NCBI GenBank assembly: GCA_947626445.1
Contig: CANQSC010000007.1
Location: 1 to 27,349 of the forward strand
Direction: 5' to 3'
Source of the DNA: an uncultured Bacilli bacterium
GTDB lineage: Bacteria; Bacillota_I; Bacilli_A; RF39; UBA660
Length of the DNA stretch: 27,349 nucleotides
Position 1 is the stretch's first letter. The number at the start of each line of letters is the position of its first letter. The translations under genes and the position numbers were made by a program. This document shows positions 14,622 through 21,120 of this stretch, piece by piece. The notes below the pieces were generated by a model. It saw nothing but the letters and a program-made list of their open reading frames with translations, did no database searches and was not told where the DNA came from.

Positions 14622-15053
14622 TTGTTTTCGATTGGCAAAACATTTAAAGAAGCAAGAGAAATGAGTGGGGTCTCTATTGAAGAAGCCTCGCATGACTTAA
14701 ATATTAAAAGTGTTATTTTAGAAAATATTGAAGCGGGAAGTATTGGTGGTTTCAAAGATATTTTTGAACTTAAAAATTGGATAAGTTCTTATGCCAAATA
14801 TTTAGGTTTAGATGAAACTAAAATGATTGATGAATTTAATGAATATATGTTTGAATATACATCAAAGATTCCAATTAAAGAAATAGAAAAACAAGTGATG
14901 GAACAAAATAAGGAAAAACAAGAAGAAAAAGTTGTTTCGCCTTATACTAATCCAACAATTAAAAGTTCTAAAAAAGGTTATATCCTAATATATATAGGTT
15001 TAATTATCGCCGTTATTTTAATTATTTTTTGGAGTGCAAGTCAGGTTGCATAA
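14622..15053 (+). CDS. ymfM: RodZ/YmfM-like membrane helix-turn-helix protein
   Basis: Start at TTG 14622, eight bases after AAAGGAG; 143 residues. Residues 1-70 form a HTH_25-type domain (IGKTFKEAREMSGVSIEEASHDLNI, then LENIEAGSI and KNWISSYAKYLGL). A charged linker follows and a single membrane segment is at about 118-138. This is the RodZ layout, linking MreB to the membrane, without the long periplasmic domain. pgsA follows after nine bases, as in B. subtilis ymfM-pgsA. Confidence 0.85.
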   Translation: MFSIGKTFKEAREMSGVSIEEASHDLNIKSVILENIEAGSIGGFKDIFELKNWISSYAKYLGLDETKMIDEFNEYMFEYTSKIPIKEIEKQVMEQNKEKQEEKVVSPYTNPTIKSSKKGYILIYIGLIIAVILIIFWSASQVA

Positions 15054-15062
15054 GGAGGTATT

Positions 15063-15653
15063 ATGAATTTAGCAAATCGTTTAACAATTAGTCGAATTAT
15101 TATGGCAATTTTTATTATGGTCTTTTTATTAATACCTTGGAATGATTTTAATATAAATTTTCCGCAGTTTCTAGCTGGTGGTAAAGTATTAATTGATATT
15201 AGATATTTAATTGTTGGTGTCATCTTTATTATTGCCTCTATTACTGATTATTTTGATGGTCGAATTGCTAGAAGTAATAATGTGATAACTGATTTTGGGG
15301 CTTGTCTAGATGCGATTGCTGATAAAATATTAGTAAATGGTTTATTAATTATATTAGCTTATCAAGGTTTTATTAGTGAAGTTATACCAGTTATTATAAT
15401 ATCTAGAGATATAATTGTAGATGCCTTAAAAACTTTAAGTGCTAGTAAAGGGGTTGTTGTTAAAGCTAGTGTTTGGGGTAAGGCTAAAACAATCTTTATG
15501 ATGATTGGTATAACCTTAGTCTTATTTTATAATATGCCTTTTGAATTATGGAATATTAAATTAGATTATATCTTTGTTTATATTGCGACGGTTTTATCTG
15601 TGGTATCAGGAGTTATTTATTATTTTGATATAACTAAAAAGCAAAAAAAATAA
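15063..15653 (+). CDS. pgsA: CDP-diacylglycerol-glycerol-3-phosphate 3-phosphatidyltransferase
   Basis: 196 residues. The CDP-alcohol phosphatidyltransferase signature is complete: DG-RI-AR, eight residues, G-ACL-D-AIA-D, in DYFDGRIARSNNVITDFG. There are about five or six membrane segments. It makes phosphatidylglycerol phosphate, the precursor of phosphatidylglycerol. AAGGAGG precedes the start. In B. subtilis cinA lies between pgsA and recA; here cinA is absent and a 29-codon frame occupies the gap. Confidence 0.95.
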   Translation: MNLANRLTISRIIMAIFIMVFLLIPWNDFNINFPQFLAGGKVLIDIRYLIVGVIFIIASITDYFDGRIARSNNVITDFGACLDAIADKILVNGLLIILAYQGFISEVIPVIIISRDIIVDALKTLSASKGVVVKASVWGKAKTIFMMIGITLVLFYNMPFELWNIKLDYIFVYIATVLSVVSGVIYYFDITKKQKK

Positions 15654-15660
15654 ATTATTT

Positions 15661-15699
15661 TGTCGAAATTATTTACTAATAAATAAATATGTATATAAT
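15661..15699 (+). promoter_or_regulatory. Spo0A-box promoter before the 29-codon gene
   Basis: TGTCGAA (15661-15667), four bases, TTTACT (15672-15677), a 16-base spacer and TATAAT (15694-15699). The architecture matches that at 13693 and 27275. Confidence 0.55.
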
Positions 15700-15730
15700 A
15701 AGCCTCACTTTTATAAAGGAGGTTTTTTAA

Positions 15731-15820
15731 ATGGTTAAAAGTAAGAAAGTAAAGATTAGTTTTTTATATACGAAAAATAATCTTACTAATAATGAAAAAA
15801 GATTAATTTACTTAAATTAA
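15731..15820 (+). CDS. Small basic protein, 29 aa, between pgsA and recA
   Basis: A 29-codon frame with a near-perfect AAAGGAGG eight bases before ATG and its own promoter. The peptide is basic (MVKSKKVKISF at the start). It ends seven bases before the LexA-box-like site of recA. No family recognised; it may be a regulatory peptide or a decayed gene start. Confidence 0.5.
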   Translation: MVKSKKVKISFLYTKNNLTNNEKRLIYLN

Positions 15821-15827
15821 AGTTTAG

Positions 15828-15841
15828 AAAACATTTGTTCG
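15828..15841 (+). promoter_or_regulatory. LexA (DinR) box upstream of recA
   Basis: AAAACATTTGTTCG matches the Firmicutes LexA operator CGAAC-N4-GTTCG at eight of ten fixed positions. It lies nine bases upstream of the recA -35, the expected place for SOS control of recA. Confidence 0.65.
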
Positions 15842-15850
15842 CAAAAAGTG

Positions 15851-15879
15851 TTGACAAAGAATTAAAACTAAGATAAAAT
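15851..15879 (+). promoter_or_regulatory. SigA-type promoter of recA
   Basis: TTGACA (15851-15856), exactly 17 bases, TAAAAT (15874-15879), 26 bases before the recA start codon. Confidence 0.85.
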
Positions 15880-15905
15880 AAATTTGTTAGAAAGATGAGG
15901 ATGTT

Positions 15906-16946
15906 ATGAAAACAGTAAAAGAGAATAAAGACAAAGATAAAGCTTTAGAACAAGTTTTAGCTGATATTGAAAAACAATTTGGTAAAGGTGCTATTATGAA
16001 ATTAGGAGGCAATGAACATATGGAAATTGATGTTACATCATCCGGTTCATTATCCTTAGATATTGCTTTAGGCGTTGGTGGTTATCCTAAGGGAAGAATT
16101 ATTGAAATTTATGGACCAGAGTCTTCTGGTAAAACTACTTTTGCTCTTCAAGCTATTGCGGAAGTTCAAAAAGAAGGGGGAAGAGCAGCTTTTATTGACG
16201 CTGAACATGCCCTAGACCCAGTATATGCTAAAAATTTAGGGGTAAATATTAATGAATTATTATTAAGTCAACCTGATACTGGCGAGCAAGCTTTAGAAAT
16301 ATGTGAAGCTCTAGTTCGCAGTGAGGCTGTAAATATTATTGTAATCGATTCTGTAGCAGCATTGGTTCCTCAAGCTGAAATTGATGGGGATATGGGTGAT
16401 GCTCATGTTGGTCTTCAAGCAAGATTAATGAGTCAAGCTCTAAGAAAGTTATCAGGAACAATTAATAAGACTAAAACTACAGCAATCTTTATTAACCAAT
16501 TAAGAGAAAAAGTTGGAGTAATGTTTGGTAATCCTGAAACTACTCCTGGAGGAAGAGCTTTAAAATTTTATTCCACAATTCGTCTAGATGTTAGAAGAGG
16601 CGAACAAATTAAAGGTAGCGATTCGGTTATTGGTAATAAAACAAATATTAAAGTTGTTAAAAATAAAGTTGCTCCACCATTTAAAAGTGCTTGTGTTGAT
16701 ATTATGTATGGTGAAGGGGTAAGTAGAGAAGGAGAAATTGTTGATTTAGCGAGTGAATTAAATATTATTGATAAATCTGGAGCTTGGTATGCTTATAAAG
16801 GTGAGAAAATTGGTCAAGGTAAAGAAAATGTTAAGAACCTACTAAAAGAAAATAAAGCCTTAAAAGTAGAATTAGAAAATAAAATTAGAGAACATTATGG
16901 TTTTAAACCAATTAGTGAAGATGCAGAAGATAATAAGGAACTTTAA
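15906..16946 (+). CDS. recA: Recombinase RecA
   Basis: 346 residues, normal family length. Walker A is GPESSGKTT (about residues 66-74) and Walker B is in VNIIVIDSVAAL (about 140). The L1 region DAHVGLQARLMSQALRKL and L2 FGNPETTPGGRALKF are present, as is KVVKNKVAPPFK. RecA forms filaments on single-stranded DNA, drives strand exchange and stimulates LexA self-cleavage. It is transcribed alone behind a LexA-box-like site and a consensus promoter. GAGGAT precedes the ATG. Confidence 0.98.
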   Translation: MKTVKENKDKDKALEQVLADIEKQFGKGAIMKLGGNEHMEIDVTSSGSLSLDIALGVGGYPKGRIIEIYGPESSGKTTFALQAIAEVQKEGGRAAFIDAEHALDPVYAKNLGVNINELLLSQPDTGEQALEICEALVRSEAVNIIVIDSVAALVPQAEIDGDMGDAHVGLQARLMSQALRKLSGTINKTKTTAIFINQLREKVGVMFGNPETTPGGRALKFYSTIRLDVRRGEQIKGSDSVIGNKTNIKVVKNKVAPPFKSACVDIMYGEGVSREGEIVDLASELNIIDKSGAWYAYKGEKIGQGKENVKNLLKENKALKVELENKIREHYGFKPISEDAEDNKEL

Positions 16947-16958
16947 AAGGTTCTTTTT
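16935..16958 (+). terminator. Possible terminator after recA
   Basis: AAGGAAC and GGTTCTT can pair imperfectly around the recA stop codon, and TTTTT follows. The stem needs bulges, so this is a weak call. Confidence 0.4.
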
Positions 16959-16992
16959 CTTTGATAAAATTTAAAGGTTTAAAGGTTTTATT

Positions 16993-17028
16993 TTGCATTA
17001 TTATAAACTTTATGTTAGGATATATCCT
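16993..17028 (+). promoter_or_regulatory. Promoter with palindrome over the -10, before the 72-codon gene
   Basis: TTGCAT (16993-16998), 17 bases and TAGGAT (17016-17021). A perfect 12-bp palindrome, AGGATATATCCT (17017-17028), overlaps the -10 and the expected transcription start, a plausible operator. Confidence 0.45.
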
Positions 17029-17043
17029 CGAAGGAGGGAAACT

Positions 17044-17262
17044 ATGAATTTTGATGATATAGCTAAAGGAAAAGAAATTTTACAAAAAATATCTAATGAA
17101 CTTACGGTTATGAATATGATAACTGTTTTAAGTAATCCAGGGTTAAGCAAATTATATAATAATGAAGAACGTGCAAAAATTGAAAAATATATAAAAAATA
17201 ATATGATGCAATATGTTCAAAAAAAAGGTTTAAAGGAAAATAAATTAGGATTATCTCGATAA
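17044..17262 (+). CDS. Hypothetical protein, 72 aa
   Basis: The start is placed at ATG 17044 because AAGGAGGG lies eight bases upstream; an in-frame TTG at 16993 lies in the promoter. The protein is soluble and helical with many Met and Lys residues (DDIAKGKEILQKISNELTVM, then NNEERAKIEKYIKNNMMQYV). No family recognised. It is a single gene between recA and the infC operon with its own promoter-like sequence and no clear terminator. Confidence 0.7.
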   Translation: MNFDDIAKGKEILQKISNELTVMNMITVLSNPGLSKLYNNEERAKIEKYIKNNMMQYVQKKGLKENKLGLSR

Positions 17263-17281
17263 TAGAATGGTTAATTTGGTC

Positions 17282-17310
17282 TTGACATTCATATAATAAT
17301 AGTATAAAAT
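17282..17310 (+). promoter_or_regulatory. SigA-type promoter of infC-rpmI-rplT
   Basis: TTGACA (17282-17287), 17 bases and TAAAAT (17305-17310), 162 bases before the likely infC start, leaving room for a structured leader. Confidence 0.85.
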
Positions 17311-17316
17311 CTTAAT

Positions 17317-17458
17317 TGTTATGAAAAAGGAAAGAAATGTATCCACATTCACCTGAGTGATTACTTACTAGGTTAAAGGCTTTTTTTGAAGATATGTATT
17401 TTATATGTTCTTTATTAAAGTTGGGTGGATACTGTTGTATCTACCTTTTATCATGTAT
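17317..17458 (+). promoter_or_regulatory. L20-type autoregulatory leader of the infC operon
   Basis: The leader can form a long-range 8-bp helix, GTATCCAC (17339-17346) with GTGGATAC (17425-17432), and an inner ACCT/AGGT pairing (17351-17354/17370-17373) followed by GGCTTTTTTT. Firmicutes infC-rpmI-rplT operons carry an L20-binding leader that terminates transcription when L20 is in excess. Position and pairings fit; covariance was not tested. Confidence 0.65.
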
Positions 17459-17472
17459 GGAGGTGCATTTAT

Positions 17473-17997
17473 ATAGCAAGTAAGAAAGATGAGTTACTAA
17501 TTAATGAAGCAATTAATGTTGATGAGTTAATGGTAATTGGCCCGAATGGAGAACAAATGGGAATCAAAAGTCGCGAGGATGCTTTAACGGTTGCTTCTTT
17601 TGCCGGATTAGATTTAGTTTTAATGAGTGGAACTAAAACTCCTGCTGTTGCTAAAATTATGGATTATAATAAGTATCGGTATGAAAAGCAAAAGAAACAA
17701 AAAGAAGCAATGAAAAAGCAAAGAGAAACCAATAAAGAATTAAAGGAATATCGATTAAGTCCTGATATTGATATTCATGACTTTGAAACAAGAGTTAAAA
17801 ATGCTCGTGAATATTTAGTTAAAGGACATAAAGTAAAGGGATTTATTCGTTTTAAAGGAAGACAAATGTCTCATCCGGAAAGAGGAAAAGAAGTTTTAAA
17901 TCGCTTTGCTGAAAAATTAAGTGATATTTCTAGTATTGAAACCCAAGTTAAACAAGACGGGAGAATCATGACAATTATTCTTGCACCTAATAAATAA
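17473..17997 (+). CDS. infC: Translation initiation factor IF-3
   Basis: The frame has no ATG, GTG or TTG at the right place. GGAGG (17459-17463) is nine bases before ATA 17473 and only three before ATT 17467, so an ATA start is most likely; the GTG at 17425 is part of the leader helix. The product is about 174 residues: N-domain (ELLINEAINVDELMVIGPNGEQMGI), Lys-rich linker helix, and C-domain (EYRLSPDIDIHDFETRVKNA, KGHKVKGFIRFKGRQMSHPERG). IF3 rejects non-canonical start codons, and rare infC starts such as AUU are known to give autoregulation. It is the first gene of infC-rpmI-rplT. Confidence 0.93.
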   Translation: MASKKDELLINEAINVDELMVIGPNGEQMGIKSREDALTVASFAGLDLVLMSGTKTPAVAKIMDYNKYRYEKQKKQKEAMKKQRETNKELKEYRLSPDIDIHDFETRVKNAREYLVKGHKVKGFIRFKGRQMSHPERGKEVLNRFAEKLSDISSIETQVKQDGRIMTIILAPNK

Positions 17998-18020
17998 TTT
18001 TATAGAAAGAAGGATGTATT

Positions 18021-18218
18021 ATGGCTAAAGGCCCAAAAATGAAAACTCATAAAGCAAGTAGTAAAGTTTTCAAAAAGAAAAAAAATGGCGATTTAGTTTA
18101 TAAAGTTAGTGGTGGAAACCATAAGACTAGTAAAGATAGTGCAAAACAAGTTCGTCAAAGAAGAAATAAAGGAACATTAAGTAAAGGAGAAGCTAGCAGA
18201 ATTAAATCTGTTATCTAA
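18021..18218 (+). CDS. rpmI: 50S ribosomal protein L35
   Basis: 65 residues with the L35 signature: an N-terminal PKMKTHKASSKVFK, central Lys-rich part and C-terminal KGTLSKGEASRIKSVI. AGAAGGA precedes the ATG. It lies between infC and rplT as is usual in bacteria. Confidence 0.97.
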   Translation: MAKGPKMKTHKASSKVFKKKKNGDLVYKVSGGNHKTSKDSAKQVRQRRNKGTLSKGEASRIKSVI

Positions 18219-18233
18219 TATAGGTGGTGAATT

Positions 18234-18818
18234 ATGGCAAGAGTTAAAGGTGGAAGTGTTTCAAAAACACGTCGTAGAAAAGTTTTAAAACAAGCTAAAG
18301 GATATTTTGGATCTAAACATCGTTTATATAAGACTGCTCAAGAACAAGTTTTACATAGTGGAGCTTATGCGTATCGTGACAGAAGACAAAAGAAAAGAGA
18401 ATTTAGAAAACTATGGATTACTCGTATTAATGCAGCTTGTCGTGAAAATGATATTAGTTATTCAAAATTTATTAATGGTTTAAATATTGCTGGTGTAACT
18501 ATTAATCGTAAAATGCTTGCAGAGGTTGCTATTGATAATAAAGAAGCATTTAGTGATTTAGTAGCTATTAGTAAAGATGCTTTAAAAAGTGGTAAAAAAG
18601 CTGAAAAGAAAGAACCATTAACTAATAAAGTAGAAGTAAAAGTTTCAAAAGAAGAAAAGAAAGAAACTAAAACAGTAGAAGAAAAACCTGTTAAAAAAGT
18701 AGAAAAAACTGATTATAGTAGTATGACTTTAGCTGATTTAAAAGCAATTGCTAAAGAAAAAGGCGTTAAAGGATATTCTACTATGAAAAAAGCAGAATTA
18801 GTTGATGCTTTAAAATAA
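18234..18818 (+). CDS. rplT: 50S ribosomal protein L20 with a C-terminal Rho-N/SAP-like extension
   Basis: Residues 1-118 are a normal L20 (ARVKGGSVSKTRRRKVLKQA, YRDRRQKKREFRKLWITRIN, RKMLAEVAIDNKEAFSDLV). L20 is an early-assembling 23S rRNA-binding protein and operon repressor. The remaining 75 residues are unusual: a Lys/Glu-rich linker (about 120-160), then SSMTLADLKAIAKEKGVKGY and STMKKAELVDAL, a helix-extended-helix pattern like Rho N-terminal or SAP nucleic-acid-binding domains. Typical L20 is about 118 aa. The extension has the same codon use and is followed by a clean terminator, so it is not a frame error. Confidence 0.95.
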   Translation: MARVKGGSVSKTRRRKVLKQAKGYFGSKHRLYKTAQEQVLHSGAYAYRDRRQKKREFRKLWITRINAACRENDISYSKFINGLNIAGVTINRKMLAEVAIDNKEAFSDLVAISKDALKSGKKAEKKEPLTNKVEVKVSKEEKKETKTVEEKPVKKVEKTDYSSMTLADLKAIAKEKGVKGYSTMKKAELVDALK

Positions 18819-18846
18819 AATTTGCAAAAATCTTGCAGATTTTTTA
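18818..18846 (+). terminator. Terminator of the infC-rpmI-rplT operon
   Basis: AAATTTGCAA (18818-18827) pairs with TTGCAGATTT (18833-18842) with one G-U pair and a 5-base loop, followed by T. It directly follows the rplT stop codon. Confidence 0.85.
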
Positions 18847-18854
18847 TTTTCCTC

Positions 18855-18886
18855 TTGACATAGGGGGGGGGGTTAATTGCTATAAT
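18855..18886 (+). promoter_or_regulatory. Promoter with a ten-G tract in the spacer (probable phase-variable switch)
   Basis: TTGACA (18855-18860) and TATAAT (18881-18886) are both consensus, but the spacer is 20 bases because it contains G10 (18863-18872). Loss of three G would give the optimal 17. Homopolymeric tracts in promoter spacers are a known slipped-strand phase-variation device. The tract stands out sharply in such AT-rich DNA. The start codon of the surface protein gene lies 23 bases downstream. Confidence 0.75.
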
Positions 18887-18908
18887 TATCTCTAGAATGG
18901 GTGATTGT

Positions 18909-20651
18909 ATGAAGCTAGAAAAATATGAGGATAAGAGTAAGAAAAAAAGAAAAGTAATATTAATAAGCTTAGGAGTAATAGTATTAATAAGTTTATCATT
19001 TTTGCTATATAAAACCTTTGCAAACTTTAGTGAAGAAGTAGAATTTCCGATGATGAATGGAAAAGTAGATTATTTTGGTAATAGTGATATTTATTTTGTG
19101 TTTTATAAAAATAATGAATTAACAGAAGAAATGCCCCAGAAAGATAATAAAGAAAACTTAGTATTTGATCATGGTGAATGTGATAATGGAACAAGTATTG
19201 AATGGAATTATGAAGAATGGTCCCCATTAGTAAAAGATTTAAAAAGTGTTAAAACAAAATGTAGTTTATATTTTGAAGAAAGATATACTGAAAAAATATT
19301 AAGAGGAACAGATCCAGTATTAAGTGATAAACTAATACCAATAACTATCAATGAAGAAAATGGATCTGTTACAAGAGCGAATGAAAAAGAAAAATGGTAT
19401 GACTACGAAAATCAACAATGGGCAAATGCAGTTATTTTGCGAGATGGAAAAGCTGATCCTGGAGAGAATCAACCAATAGATGAAGCTGACATTGAAAGCT
19501 ATTTTGTATGGATCCCAAGATATCGATATGAAATATTTACTGAAGAAGCAGATATGACATTGGGAACCAAAACAAATAAAGAACAAATAATAAATGTTGA
19601 ATTTGAAAATAAAGATGTCGAAGTACAAAATGGAAGTAAAAAAGGAGAGTGGTTAACGCATCCAGCCTTCACTTCATTTAATACGAATGGCATATGGGTT
19701 GGCAAATTTGAAACAGGTTATGACGGAGCAGGAAATACAGGAGCAGCTGAAGTAAACCCAATTGATGAAGCAGCTTCAATCGAAGCAACTAATAAAGTTA
19801 TAATTAAACCAAATGTGTATTCATGGCGAGGAATACAAATAGCTAAAGCATATACTGTTAGTTTACATTATGAAGAGACCTTAAATAGTCATATGATGAA
19901 GAACACAGAATGGGGAGCCGTAGCCTACTTACAACATAGTAAATATGGAAGTCATACAAGTGTAAGAATCAATAATAATATTAATTATTTAACAGGTTAT
20001 GCGGCTAGACAAGAACCTACCATAGGCTATACAGGAACGAATGAATTGTGTAGTAACACTCCAAATGCTTGTAATGAACGTGGAAGCTCTATGCTCGGTA
20101 ATGATAGTGATTATGATGTTAATTACTTTAATAAAGCAAGTGTAGTAGCAAGTACAACAAACAATTATAGTGGAATCTATGATATGAGTGGAGGAGCTTG
20201 GGAAAATATGATGAGTGGAATGGATGATAACAGTACAGGCGATGGACATACAGGCAAGTTATCATCAGGTCCTAATAATACAAATAATTCAGGCTTTAAT
20301 GGTTTACTGACTGATTCTAATGAATCTTTAACAGGATATATAAATTTACCAAGTGATGAAAGATATTATGATAAATATGATTATAGCACAAATAATAAAA
20401 CATATAATCGAGGTATTTTAGGAGATGCAACCAAAGAGTTAGGACAATTTCAAAGTATAAAAAATCTAACTCAATTTAGACAAGTTGGTAGTTGGTATGA
20501 TGATGAGGCTTGGCATGTCTATTCAGGCAGTCCATGGGTCATTCGTGGTGGTACTTACTATCATGGTAATGGTGCAGGGATTTTTAATTTCAGTAACACG
20601 TCCGGCTACTTGGACAGCAAAATCAGTTTTCGTCTTGTTCTATCAATTTAA
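18909..20651 (+). CDS. Membrane-anchored surface protein with FGE/C-type-lectin-like domain
   Basis: Start at ATG 18909, which has GGGTG upstream; an in-frame ATG at 18897 would be nearly leaderless. 580 residues: a Lys-rich head, one membrane segment (15-34), a small beta domain with paired Cys (about 35-130), and a large C-terminal domain. The latter has YFVWIPRYRYEIF near 197, MKNTEWGAVAYLQHSKYG, IYDMSGGAWENM and a final WVIRGGTYYHGNGAG...FRLVL (545-578). This is the fold shared by formylglycine-generating enzymes and diversity-generating-retroelement target proteins. I recall many paralogues in gut Bacilli. A surface-binding role is inference. The last 100 bases are richer in GC. Expression probably depends on the G10 promoter. 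Confidence 0.85.
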   Translation: MKLEKYEDKSKKKRKVILISLGVIVLISLSFLLYKTFANFSEEVEFPMMNGKVDYFGNSDIYFVFYKNNELTEEMPQKDNKENLVFDHGECDNGTSIEWNYEEWSPLVKDLKSVKTKCSLYFEERYTEKILRGTDPVLSDKLIPITINEENGSVTRANEKEKWYDYENQQWANAVILRDGKADPGENQPIDEADIESYFVWIPRYRYEIFTEEADMTLGTKTNKEQIINVEFENKDVEVQNGSKKGEWLTHPAFTSFNTNGIWVGKFETGYDGAGNTGAAEVNPIDEAASIEATNKVIIKPNVYSWRGIQIAKAYTVSLHYEETLNSHMMKNTEWGAVAYLQHSKYGSHTSVRINNNINYLTGYAARQEPTIGYTGTNELCSNTPNACNERGSSMLGNDSDYDVNYFNKASVVASTTNNYSGIYDMSGGAWENMMSGMDDNSTGDGHTGKLSSGPNNTNNSGFNGLLTDSNESLTGYINLPSDERYYDKYDYSTNNKTYNRGILGDATKELGQFQSIKNLTQFRQVGSWYDDEAWHVYSGSPWVIRGGTYYHGNGAGIFNFSNTSGYLDSKISFRLVLSI

Positions 20652-20714
20652 AAAATGAAGAAAACTAAAAAAATTTTTAAAATTAAATAATACTTTAATT
20701 AAAAAAATGTGTAT

Positions 20715-20764
20715 AGAATGATGAATAAATTTTATTCACAAATAAAATTTATTCATTCTTTTTT
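20715..20764 (+). terminator. Terminator of the surface protein gene
   Basis: A long A/T stem (AGAATG, a three-base bulge, AATAAATTTTAT against ATAAAATTTATTCATTCT) ends in six T. It separates the gene from yneF. Confidence 0.8.
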
Positions 20765-20766
20765 AC

Positions 20767-20795
20767 TTGCAAGCATCATAACATTTTAGTAAAAT
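20767..20795 (+). promoter_or_regulatory. SigA-type promoter of yneF
   Basis: TTGCAA (20767-20772), 17 bases and TAAAAT (20790-20795), followed by GCAAGGAGG, the ribosome binding site of yneF. Confidence 0.7.
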
Positions 20796-20818
20796 AATGT
20801 TGCAAGGAGGTAATATTT

Positions 20819-21028
20819 ATGTTACATGATGTATTAATGATAGTTATAGGTTTAATTGTTGGTTTAGTTATTGGCTTTTTTGGAGCAAGAACATTTATGA
20901 AAAAATATTTAAAGAAAAATCCACCAATTAATGAAAAGATGATTGAGACAATGATGAGTAGTATGGGAAGAAAACCTAGTCAAAAACAAGTAAGACAAGT
21001 AATGAATCAAATGAATCGCTTTATGTAG
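20819..21028 (+). CDS. yneF: YneF/UPF0154 family membrane protein
   Basis: 69 residues: one N-terminal membrane segment (about 4-24, with VIGLIVGLVIGFFGAR) and a short basic tail containing NPPINEKMIETMMSSMGRKPSQKQVRQVM, which is diagnostic of UPF0154. Such proteins are widespread in Bacilli and their function is unknown. AAGGAGG precedes the ATG. It appears to be transcribed alone. Confidence 0.92.
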   Translation: MLHDVLMIVIGLIVGLVIGFFGARTFMKKYLKKNPPINEKMIETMMSSMGRKPSQKQVRQVMNQMNRFM

Positions 21029-21063
21029 TGATTCTTTTATTTACATGGAGGGAAAAATTATTA

Positions 21064-21093
21064 TTGACTTAGTTATTCTTTTTGTGATATTCT
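21064..21093 (+). promoter_or_regulatory. Probable promoter of the 308-aa membrane protein gene
   Basis: TTGACT (21064-21069), 18 bases and TATTCT (21088-21093), 27 bases before the ATG. Confidence 0.5.
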
Positions 21094-21120
21094 TAAAAAG
21101 AAGAATAAGGTGATTAGTGT

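Noticed and set aside
18909..20651. A complete diversity-generating retroelement
   Set aside because: No reverse transcriptase, accessory gene or template repeat was found in the window; only the target-like domain is present.
20766..20806. Hairpin CTTGCAA/TTGCAAG hiding the yneF ribosome binding site
   Set aside because: The same bases form a consensus promoter (TTGCAA-17-TAAAAT), so the 5' arm would not be transcribed.
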